Of a DNA stretch of 14,232 bases, positions 7,508 to 14,231 are shown one piece after another. Each line of letters opens with the position of its first letter. Positions within the stretch are counted from its first letter, which is position 1. The notes under the pieces were generated by a model that was given only the letters and a program-made list of their open reading frames with translations, ran no database searches and was not told where the DNA came from. The stretch comes from Pedobacter sp. (GTDB lineage Bacteria; Bacteroidota; Bacteroidia; Sphingobacteriales; Sphingobacteriaceae). The position numbers and the translations under genes are program-made. The stretch covers positions 1 to 14,232 of the forward strand of contig JAQBOT010000200.1 of NCBI GenBank assembly GCA_028287885.1, given 5' to 3'.

Positions 7508-7930
7508 ATGCGTCGATATATACTCTCCGCTCTGGTTTTGCTTACGATTACAACGATGATCTACTCCTGTCAAAGTGCGGAGCAGATCAAACAGGATATG
7601 TATTTTGCGAACGGTAGAGATCTGTATGTAAAACGATGCCAAAACTGTCATGGTCAGAAAGCCGAGGGCCTGGCCAACCTTATACCCCCGCTAACAGACG
7701 CCAGGTATCTGAAAAAAAATAAAAATAAACTTGCCTGTATCATCAAAAACGGCCTTAATGAAAAAATCATCGTGAACAATCGCGAATTCTCTGAGAAGAT
7801 GCCGGCCCAATCTGATCTGAACGATATCGATATTGCACAGATTATTGTTTACCTGACCAACTCAAACGGCAGTAAGCAAGGAATGTACAATACCGAAGCT
7901 GTAACTGCCGACCTTAAAAAGTGTAAATAA
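7508..7930 (+). CDS. Mono-haem cytochrome c lipoprotein
   Basis: A 140-residue class I cytochrome c. The signal sequence ends at a lipobox (IYSC, Cys21), so the protein is likely tethered to a membrane on the periplasmic side. The haem-binding motif is CQNCH (Cys44, Cys47, His48), and Met98 in SEKMPAQSDL is the probable sixth ligand. The LNDIDIAQIIVYLTN helix after it is the typical C-terminal cytochrome helix. A short tail beyond about residue 118 (SNGSKQGMYNTEAV...) ends in KKCK with a spare Cys. It begins three bases after the SCO gene's stop, so it is translated from the same message. It could pass electrons to an oxidase or reduce the SCO partner; the partner cannot be told here. The rnpB promoter starts just after its stop. 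Confidence 0.94.
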   Translation: MRRYILSALVLLTITTMIYSCQSAEQIKQDMYFANGRDLYVKRCQNCHGQKAEGLANLIPPLTDARYLKKNKNKLACIIKNGLNEKIIVNNREFSEKMPAQSDLNDIDIAQIIVYLTNSNGSKQGMYNTEAVTADLKKCK

Positions 7931-7942
7931 CTGTAAATATAT

Positions 7943-7950
7943 TATCTTTG
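7943..7950 (+). promoter_or_regulatory. -7 promoter element of rnpB (TATCTTTG)
   Basis: An exact TAnnTTTG match ending seven bases before the first base of the RNase P RNA P1 helix at 7957. That is the spacing expected for a transcription start at the mature 5' end. It lies just beyond the cytochrome c stop codon, so rnpB need not depend on read-through from the SCO operon. Confidence 0.7.
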
Positions 7951-7956
7951 TATAAA

Positions 7957-8322
7957 ATGCAAGCTGTTCTACCGCCGCGATTCATCGGGGAGGAAAGTCC
8001 GGGCAACATAGAGCATCTCGCTTCCTAACGGGAAGAGGTTCAGGATTGAATGCCTGAATCATGGAAAGTGCCGCAGAAAATATACCGCCGATGGCTTAAT
8101 TGAACAGGTAAGGTTGAAATCGTGAGGTAAGAGCTCACGACAGTTCCGGGCGATCGGAATTGTGGTAAACCCCGGGAGTTGAAAGACCAAATAGGCTAAC
8201 GCATGTAGGGCTGCTCGTCCGATGTTAGTGGGTAGGTCGTTAGAGATAAATGGCAACATTTATAGTAGATTAATGGTAGAAACCGGATCTCCGGAAACAG
8301 AACCCGGCTTACAGGCTTGCAT
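7957..8322 (+). ncRNA. rnpB: RNase P RNA (bacterial type A)
   Basis: Catalytic RNA of RNase P, which trims tRNA 5' leaders. The universally conserved core is plain: GAGGAAAGTCCGGGC at about 7990-8004 (P4 5' strand and neighbours), ACCGCCGATGGC near 8084, the hairpin CGTGAGGTAAGAGCTCACG near 8120 (P12-like), GACCAAATAGG near 8186, GGGTAGG near 8230 (candidate tRNA-CCA-binding loop) and ACAGAACCCGGCTTA near 8297 (P4 3' strand). The ends pair to form P1: ATGCAAGC at 7957-7964 with GCTTGCAT at 8315-8322. About 366 bases is normal for type A. The order and wording of the blocks follow E. coli rnpB. A T-run after 8322 ends the transcript. Short antisense reading frames here are chance. Confidence 0.97.
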
Positions 8323-8334
8323 TTTTTTATTTTT
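8315..8334 (+). terminator. rnpB 3' end with poly-T tract
   Basis: The 3' strand of helix P1 runs directly into a T-rich tract (8322-8334, one A interrupting), giving a terminator-like stem plus U-run. The only nearby compact stem is CCGGA/TCCGG at about 8283-8294, so termination may use P1 itself or an added processing step. Confidence 0.6.
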
Positions 8335-8398
8335 CTACATGAATAAGATAAAAGTAATATATTCGTGTCCTGAATACTGAACAATTCGAAATTTCCCT

Positions 8399-9799
8399 AT
8401 GGCAAAATTATTGATTATTGATGACGAAAGGGCTATTAGAAGCACCTTACGCGAAATCTTAGAGTATGAAAATTACGAGGTTGATGATATTGATAATGGC
8501 CTTGATGGGTTAGAACTGATTAGAAAGAAGCGGTTCGACCTGGTGTTGTGCGACATCAAAATGAACCGCATGGACGGGATGGAAGTTTTGGAGCAGGCAC
8601 TTGCCCACAGCCCGGACCTTCCTTTCATCATGATTTCAGGTCACGGAACGGTAGAAACTGCCATCGAAGAAAGCAAGAAAGGTGCATTCGATTTCATTTC
8701 TAAACCACCTGATCTAAACCGTTTGTTGATCACAGTAAGAAATGCCCTTGACCGTGGAAGCCTGGTTACAGAGACTAAGGTATTAAAACGCAGGGTAAGT
8801 AAGACCAGGGACATTCTTGGCTCCTCAGACAGTATAGCAAAGATCAAAGAAACGATAGAACGGGTTGCCCCTACCGAAGCCCGCGTGTTGATTACCGGCG
8901 CAAATGGTAGCGGAAAGGAGCTGGTTGCACGTTGGTTACACGAAAAGTCGAACCGCGCAGACAGCGCCTTAATTGAAGTGAACTGCGCAGCTATCCCCTC
9001 AGAACTTATTGAAAGCGAATTATTCGGTCATGAGAAAGGCTCCTTTACCTCTGCGGTTAAACAGCGCATAGGTAAGTTTGAGCTCGCAAATGGCGGTACG
9101 CTTTTCCTTGATGAAATTGGTGATATGAGCTTATCTGCACAGGCTAAAGTGTTGCGTGCGCTTCAGGAACACAAAATCACCCGTGTAGGTGGAGAAAAAG
9201 AACAGGAAGTTAATGTTCGTGTCCTAGCTGCAACAAATAAAGATTTACTTAAGGAAATAGAAGCCGGTAATTTCCGTATGGACCTTTACCATCGCTTGAA
9301 TGTGATCAATATTCATGTTCCAAATCTAACAGAGCGTACAGAAGATATTCCTGAAATTGCCCAGAGCTTTTTAGATGATATCTGTAAAGGTTACGGTATG
9401 CCGGTGAAATCCATAGCTCCAGAAGCAATGGCAGCTTTGCAGGCTTTACCATGGACTGGTAACGTGCGGGAGTTGCACAACATGATTGAGCGATTGATCA
9501 TTCTTAGTGACAAAGTGATCACTGAACATGATGTGATTGCATTTGCAAACCCCGGTGGTGGTACCAATATAGGAGCAGCAACCAGCGGAGTCCACGTTAC
9601 AAGTAAAGGAACCTTAACTAACTTTGATCAGTTTAGCAACTTTCAAGAGTACAAGGACCACGCTGAAAAAGAATACATTAAATTTAAGCTGGAGAAGAAC
9701 AACTGGAATGTATCTAAAACAGCTGATGATATCGATATTCAACGGAGTCACTTATACAGCAAGATTGAAAAGTTTGGCTTGAAAAGAGTAACAGAATAA
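8399..9799 (+). CDS. NtrC-class response regulator (receiver, AAA+, Fis HTH) with altered sigma-54 loop
   Basis: A 466-residue cytosolic transcription regulator in three parts. The receiver domain (1-120) has the acidic pocket Asp8/Asp9, phospho-acceptor Asp52 in LCDIKM, Ser80 and Lys102. The AAA+ domain (about 138-370) has Walker A GANGSGKE (167-174) and Walker B GGTLFLDE (232-239). A Fis-type helix-turn-helix closes the chain (about 425-466, NNWNVSKTADDIDIQRSHLYSKI). Such proteins normally use ATP to open sigma-54 promoters once phosphorylated. Here the loop that touches sigma-54, normally GAFTGA, reads GSFTSA (214-219); Ser at the fifth position is unusual. I recall similar Bacteroidetes proteins with KGSFTSA, so it may be a conserved variant. 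No kinase gene is adjacent. The ATG at 8399 gives a normal receiver N-terminus. It follows rnpB and converges with the CLC gene. Confidence 0.94.
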   Translation: MAKLLIIDDERAIRSTLREILEYENYEVDDIDNGLDGLELIRKKRFDLVLCDIKMNRMDGMEVLEQALAHSPDLPFIMISGHGTVETAIEESKKGAFDFISKPPDLNRLLITVRNALDRGSLVTETKVLKRRVSKTRDILGSSDSIAKIKETIERVAPTEARVLITGANGSGKELVARWLHEKSNRADSALIEVNCAAIPSELIESELFGHEKGSFTSAVKQRIGKFELANGGTLFLDEIGDMSLSAQAKVLRALQEHKITRVGGEKEQEVNVRVLAATNKDLLKEIEAGNFRMDLYHRLNVINIHVPNLTERTEDIPEIAQSFLDDICKGYGMPVKSIAPEAMAALQALPWTGNVRELHNMIERLIILSDKVITEHDVIAFANPGGGTNIGAATSGVHVTSKGTLTNFDQFSNFQEYKDHAEKEYIKFKLEKNNWNVSKTADDIDIQRSHLYSKIEKFGLKRVTE

Positions 9800-9811
9800 C
9801 AATCAACAGAT

Positions 9812-9845
9812 AAGCGGATGACTTACTAGCTTAAGTAATCCGCTT
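9812..9845. terminator. Hairpin between convergent genes, overlapping the CLC 3' end
   Basis: A perfect 8-bp inverted repeat, AAGCGGAT (9812-9819) and ATCCGCTT (9838-9845), with an 18-base loop that can pair a little further. Its right arm lies within the last codons of the CLC gene (stop at 9826-9828). U-tracts on either side are weak (TGTCTTCTT on the right), so it is a probable but not certain bidirectional terminator for the regulator and CLC genes. Confidence 0.55.
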
Positions 9846-11616
9846 GTCTTCTTAACATAGCCCTATACTTATTGAAGATAGCGGTTTTCGAAACAAAGCC
9901 TAGGAAGTGGGCCTGATCATCAAGTACAGGCAATAACCAGACATTTTTCTGCTCCATTTTCTCCAGCACAGACTGAAGAGTATCCGTAAGCAACAGCACC
10001 TTGGGTGCGGATTGCATAAGGCCCTGCACCGTTAAACTTTCCTGTTCGGGATTCGTTATTGCTTGTTTAAGGACATCCTCCACATAGACCAAACCTTGAA
10101 ATCTATTATCTGATCCTACAACGGGAAAGAGATTTCTTTTTGATTGCAGGATATCAGTCATTCTTGATGCTATGGTGTCAGAAGCGTTCAATACCAAGTA
10201 ATCCTTTTCAACCAAGTGCCGCAGTTTCATCATGTTTAACACCGTAGTATCTTTATCTTCAAGCGACAACAATTCGCCGCTTTCGGCGAGCGGCTTCGTA
10301 TAAATCGAATGCTTATAGCTACTCCTATTGATAAAGTAGGATATTGCGGAAGTTATCATCAATGGAACCATCAATACGTAACCACCAGTTATTTCAGCAA
10401 TCAGAAAGATTCCGGTTAAAGGGGCATGCATAATGCTGCTTAAGGAAGCTGCCATCCCTGCAACAATAAAGTTGGGAACGTTAAGTTCCGCAATCCCCAA
10501 CGTATTTACCGTGTAGGCAAGCAAAAAGCCAATGAGTCCGCCCATAATCAGGCTCGGTGCAAAAGTACCCCCGTTTCCACCAGCACTCAGAGTGACCAAG
10601 GTAGCCACCGATTTAGCGAAGATCGTAGCTAAAGTAAACAGGATCACTGCAACGGGAATACCTCCATATTCAGAAAATACACTATTGCTAATCACCGCAC
10701 TGTTATGGCCGCTTAACAACTGTTTGATACTTATGTAACCTTCTCCATAAAGCGTTGGAAACAAGAACACCATGCCTCCAAGGGCCAGTCCACCCAACAC
10801 CACTTTCTTGTAAGGATGATTAATTTTTGCAAAGAAGTGTTTTATGGCGTAATACGCCTTGTTAAAGTAAATGGAGAATAACCCGATCAGCGCAGCTAGG
10901 ATGACATACCAAATTAATGCATTCATCCGCCAACCTTCGGTCACCAGAAAGAACAACTGTTCGGTGTAGAAGAAGCGGGCAACAACTGCCGCCGTTGCTG
11001 ATGCAAGTAATAATGGGATAAAGGCAGGGATGGTGAATTCCGGCAATAGAATCTCGATGGCAAAGACCATCCCAGCAATCGGGCTATTAAAGGCACCGGC
11101 AATTCCCGCTGCTGCACCGCAGGCCAAGAGCATGGTTGTTTCCCGGTAAGACAGACCAAGTAAGCGGCCAATCGAAGATCCAATGCTTGAGCCACTGGCT
11201 ACAATTGGAGATTCCAGACCTACAGAGCCGCCAAAACCAACCGTAATGGCGGCGGTTATAATTTGCGAATAGATGTTGTGGGGTTCTATCTTGCTTGACT
11301 TTTTTGAAATCGCATATAGAATTGGCGTTAGTCCGGCTTCGAATTTCCCCTTGCGAATGAATCTGCGTACATAGAATACGGAGAGAAAAATACCTATCAG
11401 TGGAAAGAAAATATAGAGGTAGTACTTGTAGCGCCACTGGAAGTCAGTCTGCAAGAATTCTTCAATGTGATGTGTGAGCGACTTCAGTATTGCTGCAGCC
11501 AATCCGGCGAGAACGCCAACAAGCAGAGCTGCGAGAATTAAGAAGTTGCGATTTGAGATTTTTGTCTGACGATACCTGTTAATTGCATCAATCGAAATCA
11601 ACAACTTCTCATACAT
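9826..11616 (-). CDS. CLC-family anion channel/transporter with C-terminal CBS pair
   Basis: A 596-residue inner-membrane CLC protein. The membrane core (about 25-430) is followed by two CBS domains (about 468-524 and 533-590), which in other CLCs bind nucleotides and tune gating. Aligned by eye to E. coli ClcA: gating Glu148 corresponds to Glu135 in GLESP; the Phe filter motif GxFxP is GTFAP (350-354); and the pore Tyr445 matches Tyr413 in GGYVLMVP. Two positions differ. GSGIP is replaced by LTPIL after a shared EAG, putting Thr97 at the selectivity Ser107. The internal proton glutamate (Glu203) aligns with Ile189 in FAIEIL. The second change suggests a passive channel rather than a 2Cl-/H+ exchanger, by analogy with known CLC channels. 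The gene starts ten bases after the pseudouridine synthase stop, so both are probably on one transcript. Confidence 0.93.
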   Translation of the reverse strand: MYEKLLISIDAINRYRQTKISNRNFLILAALLVGVLAGLAAAILKSLTHHIEEFLQTDFQWRYKYYLYIFFPLIGIFLSVFYVRRFIRKGKFEAGLTPILYAISKKSSKIEPHNIYSQIITAAITVGFGGSVGLESPIVASGSSIGSSIGRLLGLSYRETTMLLACGAAAGIAGAFNSPIAGMVFAIEILLPEFTIPAFIPLLLASATAAVVARFFYTEQLFFLVTEGWRMNALIWYVILAALIGLFSIYFNKAYYAIKHFFAKINHPYKKVVLGGLALGGMVFLFPTLYGEGYISIKQLLSGHNSAVISNSVFSEYGGIPVAVILFTLATIFAKSVATLVTLSAGGNGGTFAPSLIMGGLIGFLLAYTVNTLGIAELNVPNFIVAGMAASLSSIMHAPLTGIFLIAEITGGYVLMVPLMITSAISYFINRSSYKHSIYTKPLAESGELLSLEDKDTTVLNMMKLRHLVEKDYLVLNASDTIASRMTDILQSKRNLFPVVGSDNRFQGLVYVEDVLKQAITNPEQESLTVQGLMQSAPKVLLLTDTLQSVLEKMEQKNVWLLPVLDDQAHFLGFVSKTAIFNKYRAMLRRQADYLS

Positions 11617-11626
11617 ACTCTATTCT

Positions 11627-12349
11627 TTAACAGTCGAATTTGTCAAGCAACTTAATCAGGGTAGCGAAGTCTTTCGGATAAGGAGCTTCGATATTAATCT
11701 CCTGCTCATCCATGCCTTTGAACACAATTTGTCTTGCATGTAATGCAAAGCGCTTCATGATCGGCTGCTCTTCGTCATCCTTAGCAATCCGGTAACCTTT
11801 TTTGATGGTCGACAGAAATACGGGCTTTCCCTTATACATGATGTCGCCGCAGATCGCTGCACGCTGTGTTGCCAGGTGAATTCTGATCTGGTGCATGCGC
11901 CCAGTTATCGGCTTACATTCTACAAGTGTGTAGTGTCGATATTGTTTAATGGAGTTGAAATAAGTCTCTGCGCGCTTACCTTCCTTTCGGTCGATCGTAA
12001 CGCTTTTATTGCCGTCGTTTAAAATGGGTAAGTCTACGAGGAGGTCATTGAACACAAACTGCCCATCTACAACGGCATGGTAAAGCTTTTTAACTCTTCG
12101 CTTTTCAAACTGTATAGCAACAGAACGGTATGCTTCTGGATGCTTGGCAATCACAATTGCGCCAGAAGTCTCTTTATCTAATCGGTGACAAACCTGAGCG
12201 TCCGGACTATATTGTCTGGCCAGACGCAATATGTTTACCTCTCCGGAACCACCACGTTCATCTAACGATGCAACAAAGGGTGGTTTATTGACTACGATGT
12301 AATCGTCATTCTCGAAAAGTAATATGTCTTTAATGGAAGGATATTTCAA
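11627..12349 (-). CDS. RluA-family RNA pseudouridine synthase
   Basis: A 240-residue cytosolic enzyme that isomerises uridine to pseudouridine in rRNA or tRNA. The catalytic motif HRLDKETSG puts the nucleophilic aspartate at Asp58. The second family block, GRMHQIRIHL near residues 149-158, is intact, and the ILFENDDYIVVNKPP start is typical of the RluA fold. There is no N-terminal S4 RNA-binding domain, so it resembles the short RluA/TruC-like members rather than RluC or RluD; the exact target site cannot be read from sequence. The ATG at 12349 lies about 14 bases after the predicted transcription start of a -7 element at 12370-12377. The gene follows the PhoB-like regulator by 28 bases and precedes the CLC gene by ten, so it may be made from its own promoter as well as by read-through. 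Confidence 0.93.
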   Translation of the reverse strand: MKYPSIKDILLFENDDYIVVNKPPFVASLDERGGSGEVNILRLARQYSPDAQVCHRLDKETSGAIVIAKHPEAYRSVAIQFEKRRVKKLYHAVVDGQFVFNDLLVDLPILNDGNKSVTIDRKEGKRAETYFNSIKQYRHYTLVECKPITGRMHQIRIHLATQRAAICGDIMYKGKPVFLSTIKKGYRIAKDDEEQPIMKRFALHARQIVFKGMDEQEINIEAPYPKDFATLIKLLDKFDC

Positions 12350-12369
12350 TGGTATAAATTTCTAAGGCA

Positions 12370-12377
12370 CAAAAGTA
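12370..12377 (-). promoter_or_regulatory. -7 promoter element before the pseudouridine synthase (TACTTTTG)
   Basis: On the minus strand TACTTTTG matches TAnnTTTG exactly and is the same octamer as at the fabH promoter. It begins immediately after the response-regulator stop (12378-12380) and would start transcription near 12363, about 14 bases before the ATG at 12349. No clear -33. Confidence 0.5.
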
Positions 12378-13067
12378 CTAAGAAAGTTCGAACTTATACC
12401 CCACGCCCTTAACTGTAGACACATAATTCTCACCTAGTTTCTCCCGTACCTTGCGAATGTGGACATCGATGGTCCGGTTGGTTACCACAACGGAGTCTTC
12501 CCAAATGTTCTTTAAAATAGATTCACGCGTGTAAACCTTTCCTGGTTTGGAAGCAAGCAAATATAGAAGTTCAAATTCCTTCTTAGCGAGAACGACCTTC
12601 TCCCCAGCCTGGAAAACGAGGTATGCTTCACGGTCGATAACCAGATCTCCAATCTCAATTTTATTTTCCGATACCTCTTCTGAACTGCTGGTTCGGCGAA
12701 GGATGGCATTGATCCTGCTCACTAGGGCACGTGGCTTGATGGGTTTAGCGATATAATCATCTGCGCCTACATTGAATCCTGCAATTTCTGAGTACTCTTC
12801 GCTCCTGGCAGTTAAAAAGACCATAAAGGTATTCTTAAACTCAGGGATAGCGCGCATAAGGCGACATGCTTCTATTCCGTCCATCTTGGGCATCATAATG
12901 TCCAAAACAATTAAATCAGGGTGAACTCTTTTTGCAAGTGCAATCCCCTCCTGGCCGTTACTCGCAGTGAATACCTGATATCCTTCTTTTTTCAAATTGT
13001 ATTCTACCAATTCTAAGATATCTGGCTCATCATCAACAATCAGTATTTTTTGGTTTAACGTGCTCAT
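12378..13067 (-). CDS. PhoB-like OmpR-family response regulator, no kinase gene adjacent
   Basis: A 229-residue two-domain response regulator. The receiver (1-125) carries acidic-pocket Asp12/Asp13, phospho-acceptor Asp56 in VLDIMMPKMDG, Thr86 and Lys108. A winged-helix DNA-binding domain follows (about 132-229), with the recognition helix in VVVTNRTIDVHIRKVREKL and the wing at STVKGVGYKFE. Wording such as KILIVDDEPDILELVEYNLKKEGYQV is closest, from memory, to the Bacteroidetes regulators annotated as PhoB/PhoP-like, which usually answer to a PhoR-type kinase; no kinase gene is in the window, so partner and signal are unassigned. Directly upstream are three TTAACN hexamers at 11-bp steps (13115-13142), the geometry bound by this family, which suggests autoregulation. 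The ATG at 13067 is the natural start. The pseudouridine synthase gene follows by 28 bases. Confidence 0.94.
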   Translation of the reverse strand: MSTLNQKILIVDDEPDILELVEYNLKKEGYQVFTASNGQEGIALAKRVHPDLIVLDIMMPKMDGIEACRLMRAIPEFKNTFMVFLTARSEEYSEIAGFNVGADDYIAKPIKPRALVSRINAILRRTSSSEEVSENKIEIGDLVIDREAYLVFQAGEKVVLAKKEFELLYLLASKPGKVYTRESILKNIWEDSVVVTNRTIDVHIRKVREKLGENYVSTVKGVGYKFELS

Positions 13068-13114
13068 CTTATATTTCGATTTGTTACGAAATTAGTCAAA
13101 GAAACGGTCGGTTA

Positions 13115-13142
13115 GGTTAAATGGACGTTAACAAATTGTTAA
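13115..13142 (-). promoter_or_regulatory. Three 11-bp-spaced TTAACN repeats upstream of the PhoB-like regulator
   Basis: Read on the minus strand: TTAACA (13142-13137), TTAACG (13131-13126), TTAACC (13120-13115), separated by exactly five bases each. OmpR/PhoB-family proteins bind direct repeats with 11-bp periodicity, and B. subtilis PhoP binds TT(A/T/C)ACA repeats with the same spacing. The third repeat lies where the -33 region of a near-consensus -7 element (TAATTTCG, about 20-27 bases before the ATG) would be. The first two also make a 7-bp inverted repeat around one base. Confidence 0.5.
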
Positions 13143-13168
13143 GCGCTATCTTATTCTTAACAGCGCTT
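13141..13168 (-). terminator. Possible weak hairpin after the TlpA-like gene
   Basis: AAGCGCT (13141-13147) and AGCGCTT (13162-13168) can form a 7-bp stem with a 14-base loop, 8 bases past the stop of the TlpA-like gene. On the minus strand it is followed by TAACAATTTG, not a true U-run. The stem abuts the TTAACA box, so it may end the TlpA message or be part of the regulator's control region. Confidence 0.35.
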
Positions 13169-13175
13169 TCATTTG

Positions 13176-14231
13176 TTACAGCGTTTTGTCCAAAAACTGC
13201 ACTAACTCTTCGCCTCTTAGGTTCTTAGCTACGATCTTTCCAGAAGGGTCAATTAAGAAAGAACTTGGGATTGCTTCAACCTGATATAATCTTACCGTAG
13301 GCCCTTCGAAGTCGCTTAATTCACTCGCATGCGTCCAGGTTAACTTGTCTGCCGCAACTGCTTGTTTCCAGGCCGCAGGGTCTTTATCGAGGGAGACACT
13401 CAAGATAGTAAAGTTTCGTTCTTTAAATTTATTGTAAGCTTTAACAACATTCGGATTTTCCTGGCGGCAAGGCATGCACCAGGACGCCCAAAAGTCGAGT
13501 AATACATATTTTCCCTTAAATTCAGCAAGGCTTGTTGTTTTGCCATCTATGGTCTTCATGCTGAAAGCAGGTGCTGGCTGACCAACCTGTACACTTTTTA
13601 GTTTAGCCATCCGCACCAAAAATTCGGTTACAGCCGCGTTGTTATTGAAAGTACTTTTTATCTTATCGGAATAAGCTATGAACTCTTTTTCATAATCACT
13701 CGGATTTAACGAATTGATCGCGTAAAAACTTGCAAGCGAATTTGGATTATCATTGGCGAACTTCAAGATAAAATCAACCAAGCCCTGGGTTTCTTTCATC
13801 AGCGCCGGGCGCATCTGGTTTGCAATAGCCTCTCTGTTTTGGGGTTGAGCTTCTACTTGTTCTTCAAACTGTTTTTGAATTTCGGCCATCTTAGCCGTGT
13901 ACCTGTTCTTATTTACGTTAAGTTCTTGCAACTTATCTGCCTCTTCAGCACCAGAAAGCTTATAATCCATGTTACTGTCAGATAGATCCGCCTGTAACTT
14001 AATATCATCACCGTTCTTAGCAATGATCATATATTCATTTTTGTCTGCCGTCACCTTAAAGAAGTTGACGCCTTCACTGCTTTGTGAAAACATGAATTCA
14101 CCCTTATCAGATAGCACCGTAGAATCTATAGCAACAGCATTGTTTTTAATCAAGCTGAATAAATATACTTTACTTTTAGGGGCTGCATTTTCAATTTTCC
14201 CATTGATGGTGAATTTTGATTTGTCTTTACA
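13176..14231 (-). CDS. TlpA-like thiol-disulfide oxidoreductase lipoprotein with DUF4369-like N-terminus (5' end cut)
   Basis: Periplasm-facing thioredoxin-fold protein of the TlpA/ResA type, which reduces disulfides of exported proteins, for example in cytochrome c maturation. The frame stays open to the right edge. The TTG at 14153 is not a real start: upstream codons read KFTINGKIENA, the beginning of a DUF4369-type domain. The first visible residue is a Cys (14229-14231), probably the lipobox Cys, so only the signal peptide seems to be missing. In order: N-terminal DUF4369-like beta domain, a Lys/Glu/Gln-rich helical linker (about 13770-13950), then the thioredoxin domain with GQPAPAFSMKTIDG, active site WCMPC (Cys codons at 13476-13478 and 13467-13469) and cis-Pro in AIPSSFLID. 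About 352 residues are visible. These genes are numerous in Bacteroidetes, so the specific client is unknown. Confidence 0.92.
   Translation of the reverse strand, partial: CKDKSKFTINGKIENAAPKSKVYLFSLIKNNAVAIDSTVLSDKGEFMFSQSSEGVNFFKVTADKNEYMIIAKNGDDIKLQADLSDSNMDYKLSGAEEADKLQELNVNKNRYTAKMAEIQKQFEEQVEAQPQNREAIANQMRPALMKETQGLVDFILKFANDNPNSLASFYAINSLNPSDYEKEFIAYSDKIKSTFNNNAAVTEFLVRMAKLKSVQVGQPAPAFSMKTIDGKTTSLAEFKGKYVLLDFWASWCMPCRQENPNVVKAYNKFKERNFTILSVSLDKDPAAWKQAVAADKLTWTHASELSDFEGPTVRLYQVEAIPSSFLIDPSGKIVAKNLRGEELVQFLDKTL

Noticed and set aside
8059..8384. Minus-strand frames overlapping rnpB
   Set aside because: They lie antisense to a highly conserved structural RNA, whose sequence explains the region fully.
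7931..8398. Riboswitch or leader RNA before the NtrC-class gene
   Set aside because: The conserved blocks are those of RNase P RNA; the remaining 60-70 bases before the ATG show only a weak promoter-like TATATTCG.
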